Shown: positions 41,728-51,200 of the stretch, piece by piece
Layout of the letters: each line of letters begins with the position of its first letter
Position numbering within the stretch: the first letter of the stretch is position 1
Made by a program: the position numbers and the translations under genes
Notes under the pieces: model-generated
What the model was told of the DNA's origin: nothing
What the model saw: the letters and a program-made list of their open reading frames with translations, nothing else
Database searches by the model: none
Assembly: GCA_040879025.1 (NCBI GenBank)
Contig: JBBDLF010000028.1
Coordinates: 1-64,000 of the forward strand
DNA: 64,000 nucleotides
Direction: 5' to 3'
DNA from: JBBDLF01 sp040879025
GTDB lineage: Bacteria > Pseudomonadota > Gammaproteobacteria > Pseudomonadales > Pseudohongiellaceae

Positions 41728-42903
41728 ATGAGTTTGGATTCCAGAGACGCGGTAATTGTCGATTGCATCCGCAGCCCAATGGGGCGTTCCAAAGGCGGAG
41801 CGTACCGCCATGTACGGGCCGACGATCTGTCCGCTCACCTGATGGATGCCTTGCTCGACCGTAGCCCCGACCTGCCACCCGACCAGGTGGAAGATGTTAT
41901 ATGGGGCTGTGTGAATCAAACACTGGAGCAGGGTTTTAATATTGCCCGCAACGCCATGCTGTTGACGCGGCTGCCCCACAGCACCACCGCCCAGACTGTC
42001 AACCGGCTGTGCGGTTCATCCATGTCGGCGTTGCATACCGCCGCCCAGGCCATTCTCAGCAACAATGGCGATGTCTTCATCGTAGGCGGCGTGGAACACA
42101 TGGGCCACCTCGCCATCGATCATGGCGCGGACCCGAACCCCGCGGCCTCTCTGCATATTGCCAAGGCCGCGTACATGATGGGTGTCACCGCCGAGGTACT
42201 GGCGCAGATGCATGGATTCGGCCGCGAACAGCAGGATGAGTTTGCCGTGCGATCACACAAGCTGGCGGACAAGGCCCGAAGCAGCGGAGGCTTCGCACGT
42301 GAAATCGTGGCGGTGGAAGGTCACGATGCCCGCGGTTTCAAACGCCTGATTGAGCATGATGAAACCATCCGTCCCGATACCAACAAGGAAGACCTGGCCC
42401 GGTTGCGCCCGGTGTTTGACCCGAAGAACGGCACCGTGACCGCCGCCACTTCATCACAGATAACCGATGGTGCTTCGGCCATGCTCGTCATGTCCGCCGA
42501 GCGGGCGAAAGCGCTGAATCTCAAACCCCGCGCCAGGGTCGTCTCGATGGCCCATGCCGGAGTGGATCCCTCCATCATGGGTTACGCCCCGGTGCCGGCC
42601 ACATTAAAAGCCCTGAAAAAAGCCGGCCTGAAGATCGAGGACATTGATGTGGTCGAATTGAATGAAGCGTTCGCCGCACAGTCACTGCCCGTACTCAAGG
42701 ACTTGAAACTGCTGGACCAGTTGGACAGCAAGGTGAATTTACGAGGCGGCGCCATCGCACTCGGGCATCCGCTCGGCTGTTCCGGCGCACGCATCAGCAC
42801 CACGCTGATCAATGTGATGGAAGACCAGGACGCAACTCTCGGCATCGCCACGATGTGTATCGGGCTGGGGCAGGGCATTACCACTATTTTTGAACGTGTT
42901 TGA
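41728..42903 (+). CDS. fadA: 3-ketoacyl-CoA thiolase FadA
   Basis: This 391-residue thiolase is the beta subunit of the fatty-acid oxidation complex and cleaves 3-ketoacyl-CoA to acetyl-CoA. The acyl-accepting Cys95 is in NRLCGSSMSAL, the active-site His in ALGHPLGCSGAR near residue 350, and the second Cys in MCIGLGQG near the C-terminus. Length and motifs are normal. Confidence 0.95.
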   Translation: MSLDSRDAVIVDCIRSPMGRSKGGAYRHVRADDLSAHLMDALLDRSPDLPPDQVEDVIWGCVNQTLEQGFNIARNAMLLTRLPHSTTAQTVNRLCGSSMSALHTAAQAILSNNGDVFIVGGVEHMGHLAIDHGADPNPAASLHIAKAAYMMGVTAEVLAQMHGFGREQQDEFAVRSHKLADKARSSGGFAREIVAVEGHDARGFKRLIEHDETIRPDTNKEDLARLRPVFDPKNGTVTAATSSQITDGASAMLVMSAERAKALNLKPRARVVSMAHAGVDPSIMGYAPVPATLKALKKAGLKIEDIDVVELNEAFAAQSLPVLKDLKLLDQLDSKVNLRGGAIALGHPLGCSGARISTTLINVMEDQDATLGIATMCIGLGQGITTIFERV

Positions 42904-42935
42904 TTTAACACGTAGCGACCGACAGGCATAATCGA

Positions 42936-43799
42936 ATGGGCACGGCGATCAATATTACCCCCGGCACCAAAGAGGCGCAGAAGGCGCGGTTGCAACTGAA
43001 CCGCAGCCGCAAAAACCTGCGTCGCGACGTGGGCAAGGCCATTGCCGACTTCAATATGATCGAGGACGGCGACCTGGTGATGGTGTGCTTGTCCGGCGGC
43101 AAGGACTCCTACACTTTGCTGGATATTCTGCTGAACCTGCAGAAACACGCTCCCATTGATTTCCGCATCAAGGCCGTCAACCTCGACCAAAAGCAACCCG
43201 GCTTTCCGCAACAGGTACTGCCGGAATATTTGGACAAAAAAGGCGTCGATTATCACATTATCGAACAGGACACCTATTCCGTGGTGAAGGAGAAGACGCC
43301 GGCAGGCAAAACCTTCTGTGGGCTGTGTTCGCGTTTACGGCGCGGTAGCCTTTACACCTACGCCAAAAAGATCGGGGCCGACAAAATTGCGCTGGGGCAT
43401 CACCGCGAAGACATCGTCGAAACCCTGTTCCTCAACATGTTTTTCGGTGGCCGGCTCAAGGCCATGCCGCCGAAGCTGCTGAGCGACGACAAACAGAACG
43501 TGCTGATTCGCCCGCTCGCCTACTGCAATGAAAAGGAAATAACACGCTACGCCAGACTGAGCGATTTTCCGATCATCCCCTGCAATTTATGCGGCACCCA
43601 GGAAAACATGCAGCGTCAGGCAATCAAAGTGATGCTTGCCGATTGGGAAAAGCAGTATCCGGGCCGGGTGGAAAACATCTTCCGCAGCATCTGCAATATT
43701 TCGCTCTCGCAAATGGCGGACACCAGTCTGTTTCCTTTTCAGCATCTGAAAACCGAAACGCCGGGGTTTGAGTTGCTGGATACCCTGGAGTTGGTATGA
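42936..43799 (+). CDS. ttcA: tRNA 2-thiocytidine synthetase TtcA
   Basis: This 287-residue iron-sulfur enzyme thiolates C32 of certain tRNAs. The PP-loop SGGKDS is at residues 53-58. Cluster ligands are Cys128 and Cys131 (TFCGLC) and a Cys in IIPCNLCG near residue 220. GHHREDIVETLFLNMFF is a family block. The stop overlaps the ATG of yheU by four bases, and tusA, a sulfur-relay gene, follows, which fits a shared sulfur-transfer theme. Confidence 0.93.
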   Translation: MGTAINITPGTKEAQKARLQLNRSRKNLRRDVGKAIADFNMIEDGDLVMVCLSGGKDSYTLLDILLNLQKHAPIDFRIKAVNLDQKQPGFPQQVLPEYLDKKGVDYHIIEQDTYSVVKEKTPAGKTFCGLCSRLRRGSLYTYAKKIGADKIALGHHREDIVETLFLNMFFGGRLKAMPPKLLSDDKQNVLIRPLAYCNEKEITRYARLSDFPIIPCNLCGTQENMQRQAIKVMLADWEKQYPGRVENIFRSICNISLSQMADTSLFPFQHLKTETPGFELLDTLELV

Positions 43800-44011
43800 A
43801 GATTCCGTACAGCGACCTCTCCCAGGATGCCCTGACCGGCGTGATCGAGGAATTCATTACCCGGGAAGGCACCGAACACGGCAGCCGCGACTACACCCTG
43901 GTCGAGAAAGTGGCGCAGGTGAGAAAGCAGTTGGAAGACGGCGAAATTGGCGTGGACTTCGACCCTGAAACGGGCACCTGTAACCTGACTCGGGAAGAAG
44001 CCCGGACATGA
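43796..44011 (+). CDS. yheU: YheU family protein (UPF0270)
   Basis: This 71-residue protein matches the YheU family: MKIPYSDLSQDALTGVIEEF, TREGTEHG and VRKQLEDGEIGVDFDP. The molecular function is unknown. It overlaps ttcA at the start (ATGA) and tusA at the end (ATGA), so the three are coupled. Confidence 0.9.
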   Translation: MKIPYSDLSQDALTGVIEEFITREGTEHGSRDYTLVEKVAQVRKQLEDGEIGVDFDPETGTCNLTREEART

Positions 44012-44265
44012 GCCCCAAACCCGATAGCGAGCCTGAAATCAGCGCCGAACTGGACGCGACCGGGCTGTATTGTCCCGAACCGGTGATGATGCTGCATAAC
44101 AAGATTCGGGATATGAAAGCCGGCGAGGTTGTGCGGGTGACCGCCACCGACCCGTCCACCACACGGGACATACCCAAGTTTTGCCTGTATCTGGGCCACG
44201 ACCTGTTGAAGGAATACCAGGAGAAAAACCGGTACTGTTACCTGATTAGAAAAAGTCAGAACTGA
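44008..44265 (+). CDS. tusA: TusA-family sulfurtransferase
   Basis: This 85-residue protein carries the TusA motif with Cys22 in GLYCPEPVMML and the helix MKAGEVVRVTATDPST. TusA relays persulfide sulfur from IscS for tRNA thiolation and other pathways. Context with ttcA is suggestive, although TtcA is not known to require TusA. Size is typical. Confidence 0.9.
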   Translation: MSPKPDSEPEISAELDATGLYCPEPVMMLHNKIRDMKAGEVVRVTATDPSTTRDIPKFCLYLGHDLLKEYQEKNRYCYLIRKSQN

Positions 44266-44278
44266 GCCAGGAGCCCCG

Positions 44279-45292
44279 GTGCCTCAACAGCCCCAAAAGC
44301 AAAAACAACCAGACCTGCGTCGAGAACCCGAGGAACTGTCCACCGAAGCTGCCATGCCCGCTTATCTGATAGACGCATCAATCTACATCTTCCAAGCGCA
44401 TTTCTCACCCCATATCGAATGTGAAGATCAGGACGGCAACGACGTCAGCGCCCTGTTTGGGTTCACCCAGTTTCTGCTGCAGTTCATGCGCCGCATCAGG
44501 CCTGACTATCTTGCCGTGGCCCAGGATACAAGCCTGTTCTGCGGTTTTCGTCACCAGTTGTGTTCCCGATACAAAGCCAACCGGGTGTTGCCGGACGAGA
44601 ACCTGGCGCGGCAACTTTCCGCCTGTGGCGAAGTTTGCGGCGCCCTCGGTCTTTCCGGATTTGCCAGCCTCAATTACGAAGCGGATGACATTATTGGGAC
44701 ACTCGGCAACCGTCTGCGTTCGCAGCCTGACGGGCACAGCTTGGTGCCAAAAAAAATCTGCGTAGTATCCAGAGATAAGGACCTGGCGCAAGTTCTGCAT
44801 GACGTGGACGACGTAATATGGGATTATTCACGTAACCGTAAACGAAATCGCGTTCAAATATACGACGAATACGGCATCCACCCCCATCAGATTCCGGATT
44901 ATCTGGGTCTTATTGGCGATTCCGTCGATAATATATTGGGTGTTCCAGGGATAGGGCCGGTTTCGGCGCGGGAGTTGCTGCGAAATTTCAACACGCTGGA
45001 AGGTGTTTACGAGAACCTCGACCAGGTGGCTTCACTGTCACTGCGGGGCGCTGTCAGACTTTCCCGATTGTTGCAGGAAAACCGGGAACAGGCTGTACTG
45101 GCTAAACAACTGGCCACCATTGTTACTGACGTGGACGACCAGGCAGAATCTTTTTCCATAGTTCCCTTGCAGTCATTAAGACGCCGGGCGGCAGATGCCG
45201 GGCGATTCCAATCAATACTGGTCGAAAACGGCTTCAATGACCGTCTTGCCGACCGGCTAACCGATGCGGCTGAGCAATTGAGCCGTGTTTGA
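44279..45292 (+). CDS. 5'-3' exonuclease, FEN-type (Xni/ExoIX or Pol I N-domain-like)
   Basis: This 337-residue flap-endonuclease fold has AYLIDASIYIFQAHF at the N-terminus, NYEADDIIGTL near residue 130, SRDKDLAQVL near 162 and GLIGDSVDNILGVPGIGP near 215 (helix-3-turn-helix), so the metal-binding Asp set looks largely intact. The GTG at 44279 has AGGAG 5 bases upstream; ATG 44354, 25 codons in, would start directly at the domain and is an alternative. It probably trims RNA primers or flaps. It is longer than E. coli Xni (about 250). Confidence 0.8.
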   Translation: MPQQPQKQKQPDLRREPEELSTEAAMPAYLIDASIYIFQAHFSPHIECEDQDGNDVSALFGFTQFLLQFMRRIRPDYLAVAQDTSLFCGFRHQLCSRYKANRVLPDENLARQLSACGEVCGALGLSGFASLNYEADDIIGTLGNRLRSQPDGHSLVPKKICVVSRDKDLAQVLHDVDDVIWDYSRNRKRNRVQIYDEYGIHPHQIPDYLGLIGDSVDNILGVPGIGPVSARELLRNFNTLEGVYENLDQVASLSLRGAVRLSRLLQENREQAVLAKQLATIVTDVDDQAESFSIVPLQSLRRRAADAGRFQSILVENGFNDRLADRLTDAAEQLSRV

Positions 45293-45301
45293 AGGTAGTT
45301 T

Positions 45302-46450
45302 ATGCGCATTGTCGTTGATGAAAATATACTTGCTGTAGATGATTATTTCAGTTCAGCCGGGGAACTGATCAAACTTCCCGGACGCCAGATCACCAACCAG
45401 GTCCTGCTTGACGCCGACGCGTTGCTGGTGCGGTCCGTCACCCCAGTGGATGAAGATTTGCTTAAAAATACCCGTGTCCGCTTTGTCGGCAGCGCCACCA
45501 GCGGCGTCGATCACGTGGATCTCGATTGTCTGAAACAACACAAAATCAAATTTTGCGATGCCCAGGGCTGCAATGCCGCGGCGGTGGTGGATTACTTTTT
45601 TTCCGCTGTGGCCCTGCTGCGAAAGCAGCATCAGCTTCCCGAATTGCCCGAAACCTTCGGTGTGGTCGGTGCCGGCAATGTGGGTGGTCTGCTGGTCAGA
45701 AAGCTGCTGGAACTGGGTTGCGAGGTGCGCATCAACGATCCGCTGTTGAACGCGGCGCAGAAATCGGCACTGAAAGGGGCCGAGTTTTGCAATCTGGAGC
45801 GAACAATGGGCGCCGATGTGGTGAGCCTGCATGTTCCACTGACGCGGTCGGGGCCGCACAAAACGTCACGGTTGCTCAATCGGGAGAATCTGGGACGCCT
45901 GGCTCCGGGGACTATTTTGATCAACACTTCCCGCGGTGAAGTCATCTGCGGAACCGGGCTGGCGGAGCTTCTGTCGGTTCGCGATGACGTTTTTGCGGTG
46001 CTGGATGTATGGGAAAACGAGCCGCTGGTGGGTGCGGATCTGGTCAGCAAGGCACAACTGGCCACTCCGCATATCGCAGGCTACAGCCTGGAAGCGAAAA
46101 ACCGCGCCACCGCCACGTTGGCGGCCGAACTGGGCAAGTTTTTCGATATGACGCCGTCGCCACCCTCGGATACGGTGCTCACTGACAAGGCGGTGGATGT
46201 TGCCGTGACCTCATTGCTCGCGAATGATGATTCCTGGGCGACGGAAGTTCTGCTTTCGGTGCTGCCGCTGAACGAGCTTGATGCGGGTTTCCGTGAACTG
46301 GTCAGTGCCAAGCGTGGCCCGGCGGCTTTTGACAGCATGCGCCGGGAACTGGCTTCGCGCCGGGAGTTCTCTTCTCACCGTGTGTCCGCGGAGAAACTGA
46401 CAGAAGAGCAGGGGAGAGTATTAGGCTGTCTTGGCTTTCAGATTGACTGA
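45302..46450 (+). CDS. pdxB: Erythronate-4-phosphate dehydrogenase
   Basis: This 382-residue D-isomer-specific 2-hydroxyacid dehydrogenase catalyses the second step of pyridoxal phosphate synthesis. MRIVVDENIL at the start is typical of PdxB. GVVGAGNVGGLLVRKL near residue 120 is the NAD fold, and LINTSRGEVI, VLDVWENEP and PHIAGYSLEAK carry the Arg, Glu and His active-site positions. The last 30 bases overlap the 3' end of alaA on the opposite strand. Confidence 0.92.
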   Translation: MRIVVDENILAVDDYFSSAGELIKLPGRQITNQVLLDADALLVRSVTPVDEDLLKNTRVRFVGSATSGVDHVDLDCLKQHKIKFCDAQGCNAAAVVDYFFSAVALLRKQHQLPELPETFGVVGAGNVGGLLVRKLLELGCEVRINDPLLNAAQKSALKGAEFCNLERTMGADVVSLHVPLTRSGPHKTSRLLNRENLGRLAPGTILINTSRGEVICGTGLAELLSVRDDVFAVLDVWENEPLVGADLVSKAQLATPHIAGYSLEAKNRATATLAAELGKFFDMTPSPPSDTVLTDKAVDVAVTSLLANDDSWATEVLLSVLPLNELDAGFRELVSAKRGPAAFDSMRRELASRREFSSHRVSAEKLTEEQGRVLGCLGFQID

Positions 46451-47662
46451 TTCCGCGTAGCGGGCCAGAAATCGGCCAAGACTTGCCATGGCTTTCTCCA
46501 GCACATCACGCCGTGGCAGAAACACAATGCGGAAATGATTTTTGTCGTTGATATTGAACGCACTGCCCTGAACCAGCAACATTTTCTCCTGATCCAGAAT
46601 ATCCAGTATCAATTGTACGTCGTCTTCTATCGGATACGTGTTCGGGTCCAGTCTGGGGAACATGTAGATGGCGCCCTTCGGTTTGACGCAGCTCACCCCT
46701 GGAATTTGACCGAGCAGTTCCATTGCGATATTACGTTGTTCCAGCAGCCGGCCGCCGGGAAGAATCAGTTCATTGATGCTCTGGTAGCCTCCCAGTGCGG
46801 TTTGCACGGCATACTGGGCGGGCACATTGGCGCAGAGGCGCATGTTGGTCAGAATATCCAACCCTTCAATATAGCTTTTTGCGTTCTCTTTTGGTCCGGT
46901 GAGTATCATCCAGCCGGAGCGGAAACCCGCCAGCCGGTATGATTTGGACAGACCGTTGAAGGTGACGATGAAAACGTCGTCGCACAGCGAGGCCAGCGGG
47001 ATATGTTGCGCCTCCTCGTAGACAATCTTGCTGTAGATCTCGTCGGCGAGTAACACCAGGTTGTTTTGGCGCGCCAGTTCAATAACGTCCAGCAATGCCT
47101 GCTTGTCGTAGACCGCGCCTGTGGGATTGTTGGGGTTGATCAACACAATCGCCCGCGTTCTGGGAGTCAGTTTTGATTTGATATCGGCGATGTCCGGGTT
47201 CCAGTCGGCCGACTCGTCACAGACATAATGGACGGGTTTGCCGCCGGACAGGCTCACCGCGGCGGTCCACAAGGGATAGTCCGGCGCCGGAATCAACACC
47301 TCATCGTTGTCGTTTAACAGGGCCTGCATTGACATGGTGATCAATTCGCTGACCCCGTTGCCCAGGTAAATGTCGTTGATCTCCACGCCGGGTATATTCA
47401 GCTTCTGACATTCCTGCATGATTGCCTTGCGTGCGGAAAACAGTCCCTTGGAATCACTGTAGCTCTGCGCGTTGGGCAGGTTGAGAATCACGTCCTGGAG
47501 AATTTCGTCGGGCGCCTCGAAATCGAATGCCCCAGGATTGCCGATATTCAATTTGAGAATGCGGTGGCCTTCCTCCTCCAGCCGCTTGGCTTCCTCGAGC
47601 ACAGGGCCACGGATGTCATAGCAGACGCTCGCCAGTTTGGTAGATTGCTTGATGGGTTTCAT
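46421..47662 (-). CDS. alaA: Alanine aminotransferase AlaA
   Basis: This 413-residue fold-type I PLP aminotransferase interconverts pyruvate and alanine with glutamate. LNIGNPGAFDF at residue 40, LINPNNPTGAVYDK near 180 and LLADEIYSKIVYE near 210 are the PLP-binding blocks. The Schiff-base Lys is in FNGLSKSYRLAGFRSGW near 240, and RIVFLPRRDVL carries the carboxylate-binding Arg. The sequence is AlaA (YfbQ)-like throughout. Confidence 0.9.
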   Translation of the reverse strand: MKPIKQSTKLASVCYDIRGPVLEEAKRLEEEGHRILKLNIGNPGAFDFEAPDEILQDVILNLPNAQSYSDSKGLFSARKAIMQECQKLNIPGVEINDIYLGNGVSELITMSMQALLNDNDEVLIPAPDYPLWTAAVSLSGGKPVHYVCDESADWNPDIADIKSKLTPRTRAIVLINPNNPTGAVYDKQALLDVIELARQNNLVLLADEIYSKIVYEEAQHIPLASLCDDVFIVTFNGLSKSYRLAGFRSGWMILTGPKENAKSYIEGLDILTNMRLCANVPAQYAVQTALGGYQSINELILPGGRLLEQRNIAMELLGQIPGVSCVKPKGAIYMFPRLDPNTYPIEDDVQLILDILDQEKMLLVQGSAFNINDKNHFRIVFLPRRDVLEKAMASLGRFLARYAESVNLKAKTA

Positions 47663-47792
47663 GATGATCCTGGCAAAAAACAGATGTGGGAGTAGAATTG
47701 ATTTCAGGCGGGGCTGGTAACCTCCAGTCCCGGCAAGTCACTCGACATCTTTGGAGACGGTATTCTACCTTATCTGAAATTTGAGGGAAATC

Positions 47793-48239
47793 ATGAGCGG
47801 TTCAGCAAAAGATTCAGGAAAGGAGTCAGGAAAAAAGGTCCAGAAGTCCGAGGAGGAGTGGCGCGAGGAGCTTGATGACGAGGCCTATCGCATCCTCCGC
47901 AAGAAAGGTACGGAGCCGGCATTCAGCGGCAAGCTGTGGGACAACAAAGAGGAGGGGCTTTATAGTTGTGCCGGGTGTGGCGAACCGCTGTTCTCGTCCG
48001 ACTGCAAGTTTGATTCAGGTACCGGGTGGCCCAGTTTCGATGCTCCGGTGCAGGAAAACGCCGTGGCGACCGAGGACGACCGCTCGCTGATGATGCACCG
48101 CACCGAAGCGCTCTGCAGTCGCTGCGGTTCACACCTGGGCCATGTCTTCCACGACGGCCCGCCGCAAACCACCGGGCTGCGATACTGCATCAACTCCGCC
48201 TCCCTGAAGTTCAAAAAAGCGGGGGTCGGTGGCGAATGA
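47793..48239 (+). CDS. msrB: Peptide methionine-R-sulfoxide reductase MsrB
   Basis: This 148-residue repair enzyme reduces methionine R-sulfoxide. ATG 47793 is chosen because GAGGG lies about 6 bases before it; an in-frame TTG lies at 47781. Zinc ligands are Cys59 and Cys62 (CAGC) and Cys108 and Cys111 (CSRC). GTGWPSF is at about residues 77-82 and catalytic Cys132 is in RYCINS. The N-terminal 20 residues are Lys/Ser-rich and may be unstructured. The last codons and stop form one arm of a long hairpin that serves as terminator for the opposing operon. Confidence 0.93.
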   Translation: MSGSAKDSGKESGKKVQKSEEEWREELDDEAYRILRKKGTEPAFSGKLWDNKEEGLYSCAGCGEPLFSSDCKFDSGTGWPSFDAPVQENAVATEDDRSLMMHRTEALCSRCGSHLGHVFHDGPPQTTGLRYCINSASLKFKKAGVGGE

Positions 48240-48259
48240 TTCTCATTCGCCACCGACCC
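48213..48259 (-). terminator. Long perfect hairpin, terminator of the FecR/Slam-like operon
   Basis: A 17-base arm at 48223-48239 and its exact complement at 48243-48259 flank a 3-base loop (TTC). Read on the minus strand the stem is followed after four bases by six T (48213-48218), giving an intrinsic terminator for the giant-protein gene that ends at 48264. The left arm is also the 3' end of msrB, including its stop codon. Confidence 0.8.
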
Positions 48260-48263
48260 TCGG

Positions 48264-51200
48264 TTAGCGCTCTATGGTGTAGAGGCCGTCTACCTGGTTC
48301 AACTGGTTGATCTGGTCTACCAGGTCGAAGCCGCCTACGAAGGCTTCGGCGTTTTCACCGGTGAATACGCCGCCCAGGCTTGCTTCGACCGAGTTGCTGA
48401 TGACGCCGGTGGGGTCCGAGAGGCTGCCGTCGACCGCATTGAGGTCGACCACCCCGCCAATTACCGTGCCATCGAAACCCACCGCCCAGTTCTGGTCACC
48501 GCCACCGACTTCGATGAACAGGTTGCCGTTTGAAATGGCGCCGCTGTTGAAGTCTACGTCCAGCCCCGCCAGCACCGAGGTGACATCGCCGGCGTTGCCG
48601 CTGCCGATGAACCCGGACGCCAACGAGGAGCCGTAATTCGCGCTGCCCTGCAGATTCGCCACCGGGGTGGGGTCGACATGGGCGATGTGGTTTTCCGTGC
48701 TGATGGTGGCCAGGTTATCGTCAACGTGGTTTACAACGACCCAGTTCTCCTCCACCGGCTTGTTCCAGCGGCCCCAATCGACGTTGTGTTCGTCGACGGT
48801 GGGCTCGGGGAGGGACAGAGCGTCCACCGCTACTTCTTCAGGCGGGTCAGCTTTGCTTGCGGCAAGAACGCCGGATACGTAAGGGGTTGCCTCCGACACT
48901 GTGCCGGTCAGGGCAAACGCGAAAACAAAAGCCTCGCCATTTTCACCGGTTACCATGCCGCCGAGCTCGCCCTTCACCGTATCCAGACCTGATTCGTTGT
49001 AGGTTGCTGTAGAGGTATCCAGATCAAAGCCCATCACACCAGGAGTGCTAAGTAAATGACCTTCACGGCCGAATTCTATTGACCAGGAATTTCCCTCACC
49101 AGCGCCGACCGTCAAGTCGAGATGCCCCTCTGAGTCGCCATTGGCGAAATCAAGCTCCAGCCCGAACGAACCGATAGAAGTGATGGCTCCGGAATCCCCG
49201 GTGCCAATGAACAGATCATCTTCACCACCACTGGCCGGAACATATTCATAATTAACTGTCCCGGTCAGGTTTGCAATCGGCGTCTCCGGAGCAACAAACC
49301 AATAGGCATCCTGTGCGAGCTGGGTAGTGGTGGCGCCTGGGCCGCGAATAACGCGCTGGATGCCCCCGTCTTCCCAGCCGCCCCAGGCGATGCCCAGATC
49401 GAGCACATCGGCATCGAAGTCTACTACATCTGTGGGCTCTCCCTTTCGAAAGATAGCATTCGGAAATTTCCTGAATGCATCAGCGACCGGATCAAATGGG
49501 ATATCAGCCAGTATCGGGTTGCCCGAATTCCCGGCCTTCTGACCCAGTCCGCCGAACAACTGCGTGTCGGATAAATCGGAGGTAGCGGTAGCCAGAATGC
49601 CGATCTGCTCAAGCGACTGGAATTCGAGGCCGGACAATAAACCGTCTTCTTCCAGCAGGAAGCCACCGGCCGCCCGGGTTCCGGAGTAACCCTCACCGGA
49701 GAGCGTCAGATTAAACCCGCCGGCGAAGCCCGGGCCGGTCTCGATGCCTTGAGCGAATATCCCCGCCAGAGATCCCTCGACGGTCACATCATTGACCAGC
49801 ACACCATCGTCGTACAGTTCAAAGTCATTAATATCAATGAAAGAATGGTCCATGACAACGGCCGTCGTTGCTCCATCAGGATGTCTGGTGAGTAACCCGC
49901 CAAAATCGATCAGCCATTGTTGATGGATGCCTTCACCCTGGAATCCCAGGCTGAGGTGACCGTCGCTGACGGCAAGGCTGTCGAAGTCCACATCAAAATA
50001 GCCTACGAAGTCGGTCAGTGATTGTGTTGTACCCTCGTGAAAAACCCTCCCGAAAAATTGCGCCGATTCCCCCCCGGCTTCGCTGGAAAAAGTGGTCGTG
50101 CCGGTCAAATCCGCCAACTCCGCCGGGAACGTTTCGATACTGAAGAAATAGCCATCGTTTTCTTCAAAGGTGTGAATATTGTTGACATCAAGCAGACGAC
50201 GGTGCAACTCACCTTCACCGGCGACCCAGATGCCCCACTCGACACTGTGGTTTGGCAAGGTATTGCTGTAGGTTTTGAAGCCATCGGCCAGTGCGATGTA
50301 ATCCGGGTCGGTATTGAACAGGTCTTCATCCAGTTCCCCATCGCCGCTGAAGCTGAAGACCTCTGGACCTCCCTCTTCCCCTTCGCCAAGCCCGAAAGTT
50401 GAGCGGCCAAGGATGATGTCATTTCCCCAGTTGGGGATCAGCGCCATGCCGATCCCGTTAAACGAGTCGGTGGAATACTCAAAAGGCTCAGGGTCCAATT
50501 CAAACAAGGCCACGCCCGACAAGGCAGCGTCACTTTCTTCTTCGAAACTGCGAAATGAAAAGCCGCTGGCCAGGCCACTGAGCGTGTCGCCAACAAAAAA
50601 TCCGTGAAACAGGCCGCCTATGGATTCATCCACCGATTCCGTACCGGGGAAGGAGACAGTGCCTGACGGTATGCCGCTCAGCAAGGGGCCGTCGATGACA
50701 CCGTAGTCAATCAACACCTCCCAGTTCTGGCTGGCATTCCCACAGTCTTCACCACCGATACAAATGTCGAGATTGCCGTAGAAGTTGCCACTGTACAGAT
50801 CGATCTCCAACAGGCCGCTGAATGCCGACAGTTCACCGCCACTGGCTTTCACCTGCACGTGCTCGGTGGCGCTGAAGCTGTATTGTCCATCGTAGGAGGA
50901 GATGTCTGTCGGGGTGCCGGAAGCAAACCAGGCGCCTGCCAGCGGGGACAGCGAGTCAACGCCGAATTGATCATCATCAATGGTCAGCCCGGAGTTGCTT
51001 GTCTCTCCGGTTTCCCAGAAGCCCCAGTCCAGATCGTAGCCGCCCACGTCGGTTGCCAGGCTGGCCACCGCCGCATCAAGCCGGCGAGCGATCCGGTGGT
51101 CGTCTTCCACGTTGTAGGGATAGGAGTTGTCGCCCCAGTAGTCGATGTTTTCCACGATAACCGGATCACCGGTGGCGCCGTCCGAGGAGGAACCGATTAT

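Noticed and set aside
44936..44952. TTGGGTGTTCCAGGG in the FEN-type exonuclease gene
   Set aside because: It codes the conserved LGVPGIG of the helix-3-turn-helix, has an extra base in the core, and lies far outside the repeat field.
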